Source of the DNA: an uncultured Collinsella sp.
Lineage (GTDB): Bacteria; Actinomycetota; Coriobacteriia; Coriobacteriales; Coriobacteriaceae
Assembly (NCBI GenBank): GCA_902482185.1
Contig: CABSZR010000088.1
Span: forward strand, 1 to 6,336
Length of the DNA stretch: 6,336 bases
Reading direction: 5' to 3'
Numbering within the stretch: position 1 is the first letter of the stretch; every line of letters begins with the position of its first letter. Below the pieces are notes generated by a model. The model worked only from the letters and a program-made list of their open reading frames with translations. It searched no databases and was not told the DNA's origin. Below are positions 1 through 3,648 of the stretch, piece by piece. Position numbers and translations under genes: made by a program.

Positions 1-2
1 AC

Positions 3-179
3 CCGGTGAGCTGGGTGGTCGCCCTGGTCGTGATGGTCGCGACGTATTTTGTCGAGGTGCTGATCGATAACACCTTTGCCCGCAGCACCTGGCGCAGCTG
101 CTTTAAGCTCGGATGGAGCGTGGCGCTGGTGTTTGGCCTGCTCAACCTTATGCCCATTCTCGTCGACGTGTTTATTTAG
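3..179 (+). CDS. echB: Ech hydrogenase membrane subunit EchB (NuoH-like), C-terminal fragment
   Basis: Only the last 58 codons are in the window; the open frame enters from the left edge and ends at TAG 177-179. The fragment has two hydrophobic membrane segments, roughly residues 4-20 (rich in V, A, L and M) and residues 38-58. Between them is a short polar stretch containing EVLIDNTFAR, which resembles the conserved C-terminal FVE-x-LIDN-x-FAR signature of EchB/HycD/NuoH-type integral membrane subunits. In group 4 [NiFe] hydrogenases this subunit anchors the soluble catalytic arm and helps form the ion-translocation path. The call rests on that motif and on the position directly before echC in the order expected for echABCDEF. 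The stop overlaps the ribosome binding site of echC, which indicates a shared transcript. Another NuoH family member is possible from this fragment alone, but the downstream genes make EchB by far the best fit. Confidence 0.85.
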   Translation, partial: PVSWVVALVVMVATYFVEVLIDNTFARSTWRSCFKLGWSVALVFGLLNLMPILVDVFI

Positions 180-191
180 GAGGCGGCATCC

Positions 192-767
192 ATGGATCAT
201 AAAATGTCGCGCTCGCCGTGGGTTATTCATTACGACGGCTCGAGCTGCAACGGATGCGATATCGAGGTGTTGGCCTCGCTCACGCCGCTGTTCGATGCGG
301 AGCGCTTTGGCGTGGTCAACACCGGCAACCCCAAGCATGCGGATATCTTTTTGGTAACGGGGTCGGTCAACGCTCAGAACCTGCCCGTCGTGCGCCAGAT
401 CTACAACCAGATGCTCGAGCCCAAGTGCGTGGTGGCCTGCGGTATCTGCGCGTGTTCGGGCGGTGTGTTCCGCGATGCCTATAACGTGATCGGCGGCGTG
501 GACCGCGCGATTCCCGTGGACGTATACGCGCCCGGGTGCGCCATTCGTCCCGAGACGGTGATTGATGCCATCGTGGAGGCGTGCGGCATCCTGGACCAGA
601 AGGAGGCCGTGATGCGCGCCGGCGGCGATCCGCTCACCGTGGGCGGCGCCGCTACCTGGGACGGTGGCGTTGAGCTGGGCGAGGACGGGTTTGTGGCAGT
701 TACGGGGGCTGGCGACACGCCCGCTGGGACGCCCGCCGCGCCCGTCGCTGCAAAGGAGGCCGAGTAA
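192..767 (+). CDS. echC: Ech hydrogenase small subunit EchC (NuoB-like, one [4Fe-4S] cluster)
   Basis: The 191-residue product is the electron-transferring small subunit of a group 4 [NiFe] hydrogenase, passing electrons between EchF and the catalytic EchE. Cluster ligands are visible: the C19-x2-C22 pair in SSCNGCDIE, C86 in the GxCxxSGG motif (residues 84-91), and C116 in PGC. This is the proximal (N2-like) cluster pattern of NuoB-family proteins. The usual PGCPPRPE reads PGCAIRPE here (residues 114-121), a mild departure. Residues from about 145 to 191 form a Gly/Ala/Pro-rich tail beyond the NuoB-like core, which usually ends near residue 150. The ATG at 192 is chosen because AGGAGG at 178-183 lies 8 nt upstream; Met5 is a less well-placed alternative. 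The TAA overlaps the echD ATG by one base (TAATG), so translation is probably coupled. Confidence 0.93.
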   Translation: MDHKMSRSPWVIHYDGSSCNGCDIEVLASLTPLFDAERFGVVNTGNPKHADIFLVTGSVNAQNLPVVRQIYNQMLEPKCVVACGICACSGGVFRDAYNVIGGVDRAIPVDVYAPGCAIRPETVIDAIVEACGILDQKEAVMRAGGDPLTVGGAATWDGGVELGEDGFVAVTGAGDTPAGTPAAPVAAKEAE

Positions 768-1486
768 TGCAAAAGGCTATCTATACCACCGTTGGGATCG
801 ACGAGCTCCTGTCGCATGTCCAGGCGCTCAAGGGCGTCGGCGCGCGCTTTGTGCAAATGCATGCCGAGCGCAACGTCGACGACGGCACGTATCGCCTGGT
901 CTATACGTTTATCAACGTTCGTGCTGCACAGGAGCAGATCGCTCAGGATGGCAGCTATGCGATCGAGAACCTGGTGGTTGAGGGCATCGACCAGTACCAG
1001 GAGATTCCGTCCATCAGCTCGTACTATCCGGCGGTGTTCCCGTTTGAAAATGAGGCCCACGACCTATTTGGTCTTGCCATCACCGACATGCAGGTTGACT
1101 TTAACGGCTTTTTCTACCAGGTCTCGACCGCCGAGCCCATGAGTGTAATCACGCCCGAGGTAAAGGCCGCACGCGAGAAGGCCATGAAGGTCCGTGCCGC
1201 CGCAGAGGCCAAGGCGCGCAAGGCTGCGGCCGAAAAGGCTGCCGCTGCCACGGCCACTGCGGGGGAGGGCGCCGCAGGTGCCGGCGATGCTGCGGGCGCT
1301 GCCGTCGCTCAGCCCGCTGCGGCTGCCGGCTCCGATGCTCAGCATGACGAGGCTGTTGCGAAGGCCGCGCTCAAGGCTGCCGAGATGGAGGCAAAGCTCG
1401 CCGCCATGGATCCCGAGAAAGCGGCCAAGGTCCGCGCGGCGCTTGCCGCCAAGGCTGCCCGCGACAAGCAGAAAAAGGAGGCGTAA
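767..1486 (+). CDS. echD: Ech hydrogenase subunit EchD (NuoC-like) with a long Ala/Lys-rich tail
   Basis: The 239-residue product has two distinct parts. Residues 1 to about 128 match the NuoC/30-kDa subunit family, with the signature ENEAHDLFG at 94-102 preceded by YYPAVFPF. EchD lacks metal ligands and works as a structural partner of EchE in the hydrophilic arm. Residues 131-239 are low complexity: 48 of 109 residues are alanine, with many Lys, Glu and Arg, and a related phrase starts the tail (KVRAAAEAKARK, 141-152) and recurs near its end (KVRAALAAKAARDK, 221-234). It probably forms long charged helices or a coiled coil flanking a flexible Gly/Ala/Pro segment (about 164-190). EchD homologues are typically near 120-130 residues, so the tail is an extension. 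The frame stays open through it and ends in the ribosome binding site of echE, so it is not a frameshift artefact. AGGAGG at 754-759 supports the ATG at 767. Confidence 0.9.
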   Translation: MQKAIYTTVGIDELLSHVQALKGVGARFVQMHAERNVDDGTYRLVYTFINVRAAQEQIAQDGSYAIENLVVEGIDQYQEIPSISSYYPAVFPFENEAHDLFGLAITDMQVDFNGFFYQVSTAEPMSVITPEVKAAREKAMKVRAAAEAKARKAAAEKAAAATATAGEGAAGAGDAAGAAVAQPAAAAGSDAQHDEAVAKAALKAAEMEAKLAAMDPEKAAKVRAALAAKAARDKQKKEA

Positions 1487-1491
1487 GGTCC

Positions 1492-2580
1492 ATGGCACAT
1501 CGCTCCGTTATTCCGTTTGGCCCGCAGCACCCGGTGCTGCCCGAGCCGCTTCATCTGGACCTGGTGATCGAGGACGACCGCGTCATCGAGGCAATTCCGC
1601 AGATCGGTTTTGTGCACCGCGGCCTCGAGAAGCTCACCGAAAAGCGCGATATGCATCAGTTTGGCTACATCGCCGAGCGCATCTGCGGCATCTGCGCCGT
1701 GGGCCACAGCTACGGTTATGCCAGCGCCTGCGAGCGTATGCTCGACATCGTGGTGCCCGGCCGCGTGCAGTATATCCGCACCATTCTGCACGAGCTTTCG
1801 CGCATTCACTCGCATTTGCTGTGGCTGGGCCTGCTCGCCGATGCCTTTGGCTTCGAGGCGCTGTTCTATCGGTCGTGGACCCTGCGCGAGCAGATTCTCA
1901 AGATCTTCGAGAGCACCTGCGGAGGCCGCGTGATCCTTTCGATTAACGAGATCGGCGGCCTTAAGCATGACATCGAGGACTCCGAGCTGGCGGGTATTGT
2001 CCAGACGCTTGATGCCATGCGCCCCGACTACGAGGCCCTGGTGCATACGTTTTTGGACGACAATAGCTGCGGCGAGCGCCTGCATGGCGTGGGCATGATC
2101 AGCAAGAAGGACGCGCTGGAGCTTTCGATGGTCGGCCCGTTCGGTCGTGCCTCGGGCGTGGATTATGACGTGCGCATGTTTGGCGACGGTGCCTATGCGG
2201 ACTTGGCTGCGTTTGAGCCCATCGTTGCTAGCGATGGCGACTGCTATGCCCGCTGCCAGGTGCGTTGTGCCGAGGTCACGCAGGCCATGGACATTATCAA
2301 GGAGCTTGTCGGCAAGATTCCGCACGACGGCATTGGCGGGCGTACCAAGCTCACACCGGCCGACGGCGCGTGCGGCGAGGTTGTGATTGAGCAGCCGCGC
2401 GGCGAGGCGTACTACTATGTGCGCGGCAACGGCACCAAGAACCTGGACCGTTTTCGCGTGCGCACGCCGACGTCGCAGAACCTTGCGGGTCTGACACATG
2501 CGCTGCAGGGCGTGCTCCTTGCCAACGTGCCCATGATTATCCTGACCATCGACCCCTGCATTAGCTGCACGGAAAGGTAG
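1492..2580 (+). CDS. echE: Ech hydrogenase large (catalytic [NiFe]) subunit EchE
   Basis: The 362-residue product is the NuoD-related large subunit that holds the Ni-Fe active site, where H+ is reduced to H2 or H2 is oxidised. Both nickel-binding motifs are intact: RICGIC at 63-68 (C65, C68) and DPCISC at 354-359 (C356, C359). The presence of all four cysteines separates it from the complex I subunit NuoD, which has lost them. GFVHRGLEK at 39-47 is the conserved N-terminal signature of the group 4/NuoD superfamily. The protein ends TER right after C359, so there is no C-terminal peptide for a maturation endopeptidase to remove; from memory this is also the case for some Ech-type enzymes. AGGAGG at 1476-1481, inside the end of echD, lies 10 nt before the ATG. 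The echD gap is 5 nt. The protein should sit on the cytoplasmic face, bound to EchB through EchC. Confidence 0.96.
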   Translation: MAHRSVIPFGPQHPVLPEPLHLDLVIEDDRVIEAIPQIGFVHRGLEKLTEKRDMHQFGYIAERICGICAVGHSYGYASACERMLDIVVPGRVQYIRTILHELSRIHSHLLWLGLLADAFGFEALFYRSWTLREQILKIFESTCGGRVILSINEIGGLKHDIEDSELAGIVQTLDAMRPDYEALVHTFLDDNSCGERLHGVGMISKKDALELSMVGPFGRASGVDYDVRMFGDGAYADLAAFEPIVASDGDCYARCQVRCAEVTQAMDIIKELVGKIPHDGIGGRTKLTPADGACGEVVIEQPRGEAYYYVRGNGTKNLDRFRVRTPTSQNLAGLTHALQGVLLANVPMIILTIDPCISCTER

Positions 2581-2587
2581 GCGCGGC

Positions 2588-2929
2588 ATGAGTTTACTGA
2601 CATTTGCCAAGACGGCCTTAGGTTCTATGGTCAAGCAGCCGGTCACGGTGTGCTATCCGCAGGAGAAGCTGGCGGCGCCCGAGCGCTTGCGCGGGCACAT
2701 CGTTAACGACATGGACGTGTGCATTTGCTGCGGCATGTGCGCGCGTCGCTGCCCGGCGGGCGCGCTCGCGGTCGATCGAAAGGGCGGAACGTGGTCGATC
2801 GATCCGTATGCCTGCGTGGTATGCGGCGAGTGTATCGAAAGCTGTCCCAAACACTGCCTGACTATGGACACCGCCCGCACCCCAGTCGCAGCGAACAAGA
2901 CTCCCACGGTAGAAACTAAGTCGGAGTAG
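2588..2929 (+). CDS. echF: Ech hydrogenase ferredoxin-like subunit EchF (2x[4Fe-4S])
   Basis: The 113-residue product is a polyferredoxin subunit of the NuoI/HycF type. It has two classical motifs: C45-x2-C48-x2-C51-x3-C55-P and C76-x2-C79-x2-C82-x3-C86-P, each expected to bind one [4Fe-4S] cluster. Extra cysteines at 22, 47 and 90 are not part of the motifs. The N-terminal 40 residues, including a VTVCYPQEKL segment, match the family's membrane-proximal lead-in (usually x-YP-x-E/Q). The C-terminal 20 residues are polar and Thr/Lys rich. EchF is the likely entry point for electrons from soluble reduced ferredoxin, passing them to EchC and then to EchE. The gene starts 7 nt after echE; its ribosome binding site is imperfect (AGGTAGG, 2575-2581, overlapping the echE stop). 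It is the last gene of the operon, followed by hairpins and a long noncoding stretch. Confidence 0.94.
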   Translation: MSLLTFAKTALGSMVKQPVTVCYPQEKLAAPERLRGHIVNDMDVCICCGMCARRCPAGALAVDRKGGTWSIDPYACVVCGECIESCPKHCLTMDTARTPVAANKTPTVETKSE

Positions 2930-2950
2930 CGCTGGAATTGAGCTGGAATA

Positions 2951-3000
2951 GGGGCCGGCAGGGCAAAAATGCCCCATCGGCCCCGCGCGTGAACGCGCGG
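2951..3000 (+). terminator. Overlapping GC-rich hairpins after echF
   Basis: Twenty-one bases after the echF stop, GGGGCCG (2951-2957) pairs with CGGCCCC (2978-2984). Inside it GGGC (2961-2964) pairs with GCCC (2971-2974) around an AAAAAT loop. A second perfect stem follows, CCGCGCGT (2983-2990) with ACGCGCGG (2993-3000); it shares two C residues with the first, so only one can form completely. Position suggests an end-of-operon terminator or an mRNA 3'-end stabiliser. There is no T-run after either stem, so a standard intrinsic terminator is not proven. Confidence 0.45.
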
Positions 3001-3015
3001 CTAAGCCTCCGCGAA

Positions 3016-3169
3016 CAAAACTATGCCGGTTTACTACGATAAATCGCCTACCCTCAACCACACCGCATTTGGCAAAACAAAAACCGCAGGTAGACGGCTC
3101 GCAGTTTTGCGAAAAAGTCGCGCGTGATCGGCGACCTCGTTTTTATCGTAGCAATCCGGCATAGTTTTG
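3016..3169. repeat. Inverted-repeat-bounded noncoding element, copy A
   Basis: The left arm (3016-3043) and right arm (3142-3169) are reverse complements at 26 of 28 positions, beginning CAAAACTATGCCGG and continuing to CTACGATAAA after two mismatched positions within four bases. The 98-nt interior contains CCCTCAACCA (3051-3060) and AAAAACCGCAGGTAGA (3079-3094), both of which recur in copy B. A weaker internal stem GCAAAAC/GTTTTGC (3072-3078 and about 3104-3110) replaces the perfect terminator hairpin of copy B. No convincing coding frame and no clear flanking target duplication are visible. It could be a MITE-like element, a dispersed intergenic palindrome, or a structured RNA. Confidence 0.8.
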
Positions 3170-3202
3170 AAATGGCACCATATCCGTAACAGCCTTTGAT
3201 CC

Positions 3203-3234
3203 CCCCCGGGACGGAGGAAAACGGATCATTTTGG
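3203..3234. repeat. GGAGGAAAACGG block following repeat copy A
   Basis: This C-rich run followed by GGGACGGAGGAAAACGG and CATTTTGG has a close counterpart after copy B at 3440-3472. The core GGAGGAAAACGG is identical (3213-3224 and 3452-3463), and 18 of 22 positions match from the core start. A small dyad, TGATCC (3197-3202) and GGATCA (3223-3228), encloses it. It appears to be the distal part of the same duplicated unit. Confidence 0.65.
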
Positions 3235-3275
3235 CCTTGCGAGGGCTGCCACGTGACCCGTCTGCCACGAAATGG

Positions 3276-3411
3276 GCCCATCTACTACGTTTAAGCCGCT
3301 GCCCTCAACCATGGCAAGTAATGCGAAATAAAAACCGCAGGTAGAGCACCTGCGGTTTTTCATGAAGCGCGGTTATGGTCGGGGGTACCGGACTAAACGT
3401 AGTAGATGGGC
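3276..3411. repeat. Inverted-repeat-bounded noncoding element, copy B
   Basis: The arms are a perfect 18-bp inverted repeat: GCCCATCTACTACGTTTA (3276-3293) and its reverse complement (3394-3411). Pairing continues imperfectly inward, for example ACCAT around 3308-3312 against ATGGT near 3375-3379, so most of the 136-nt unit could fold as one long hairpin with a terminator-like hairpin at its tip. Positions 3282-3345 align without gaps to 3031-3094 of copy A at 46 of 64 identical positions (offset 251). The two copies are therefore diverged duplicates rather than unrelated palindromes. Confidence 0.8.
3330..3360. terminator. Bidirectional rho-independent terminator-like hairpin
   Basis: A perfect 13-bp stem, AAAAACCGCAGGT (3330-3342) and ACCTGCGGTTTTT (3348-3360), closes a five-base AGAGC loop. 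The GC-rich upper stem followed by T5 on the + strand, and by T5 on the - strand from the A-run, makes it a plausible intrinsic terminator in either direction. It is located at the tip of repeat copy B, 400 nt after echF and 290 nt before the surface-protein gene. It could end read-through from the ech operon and insulate the downstream gene. Confidence 0.75.
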
Positions 3412-3439
3412 TAGTTTTCTGGCGAGCGCCATCGACTGC

Positions 3440-3513
3440 TCCCTCGGGGATGGAGGAAAACGGGCCCTTTTGTCCCGTCAATCTTGAATCGCACCCGTTT
3501 TCCTGCGAAAACG
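3440..3513. repeat. GGAGGAAAACGG block following copy B, with inverted partner
   Basis: The second copy of the block (core 3452-3463) has a partner in opposite orientation downstream. AGGAAAACGGG (3454-3464) and CCCGTTTTCCT (3494-3504) form a perfect 11-bp inverted repeat with a 29-nt loop. The downstream arm can instead form a local hairpin, CGTTTTC-CTGC-GAAAACG (3496-3513), so two mutually exclusive folds are possible. No coding sequence overlaps it convincingly. Confidence 0.6.
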
Positions 3514-3516
3514 CCG

Positions 3517-3645
3517 TGTCTCAACTTTGGTGAGACATTTGTCTCACGCCCAAAATAGAATCTGGAACATGTGTCACCTGCCCAAATTGTGTCTCATTTC
3601 GTAACTTTAGGCTGTTGCAAGGTCTGAGACCGCGAGAAGGGAGAC
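3517..3645. promoter_or_regulatory. Cluster of GTCTC/GAGAC half-sites and dyads upstream of the surface-protein gene
   Basis: Six GTCTC or GAGAC pentamers lie within 128 nt: 3518, 3532, 3541, 3591, 3626 and 3641 (start positions). They form dyads: TGTCTCA (3517-3523) with TGAGACA (3531-3537), GTGAGAC (3530-3536) with GTCTCAC (3541-3547), and the odd palindrome GGTCTGAGACC (3621-3631). The first two share an arm. A related direct repeat is TGTCTCAC-GCCCAAA (from 3540) and TGTGTCACCTGCCCAAA (from 3570), spaced 30 nt. This could be an operator array or an alternately folding leader for the gene at 3649. No confident -10/-35 pair was found, so the promoter position is unknown. Confidence 0.5.
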
Positions 3646-3648
3646 GCG

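Larger units (their letters stand above)
2930..3648. other. Long structured noncoding interval between echF and the surface-protein gene
   Basis: No reading frame here shows a ribosome binding site, codon bias or recognisable protein. The interval is filled by the hairpins, duplicated inverted-repeat elements, terminator-like stem and GTCTC half-site cluster listed separately. It contains more A/T runs than the flanking genes. It may separate two unrelated transcription units and may also be an accumulation site for dispersed intergenic repeats. Confidence 0.7.

Noticed and set aside
479..1060. A 193-codon minus-strand frame across the echC/echD junction
   Set aside because: It spans two real genes in antisense and has no motif or ribosome binding site that I can see.
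1339..2646. A 435-codon open frame on the minus strand opposite echD/echE
   Set aside because: It is the mirror of the well-supported echE frame and shows no family motif of its own.
192..2929. Respiratory complex I (nuoBCDI) rather than a hydrogenase
   Set aside because: The large subunit retains both CxxC nickel-binding motifs, which NuoD lacks, and the gene order and short subunits match Ech.
2618..3061. A 147-codon minus-strand frame covering echF and part of the intergenic hairpins
   Set aside because: It lies antisense to the two ferredoxin motifs and its composition is that of a shadow frame.
3054..3281. A 75-codon minus-strand frame in the intergenic interval
   Set aside because: It reads through the right arm and interior of repeat copy A and the GGAGGAAAACGG block, so the repeat structure explains the sequence better; no ribosome binding site was noted.
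3016..3472. CRISPR array
   Set aside because: There are only two diverged units of more than 130 nt, with no short identical repeats and regular spacers.
3556..3561. TAGAAT as a possible -10 box for the surface-protein gene
   Set aside because: No acceptable -35 hexamer lies 16-18 nt upstream; the nearest TTGGTG is about 23 nt away.
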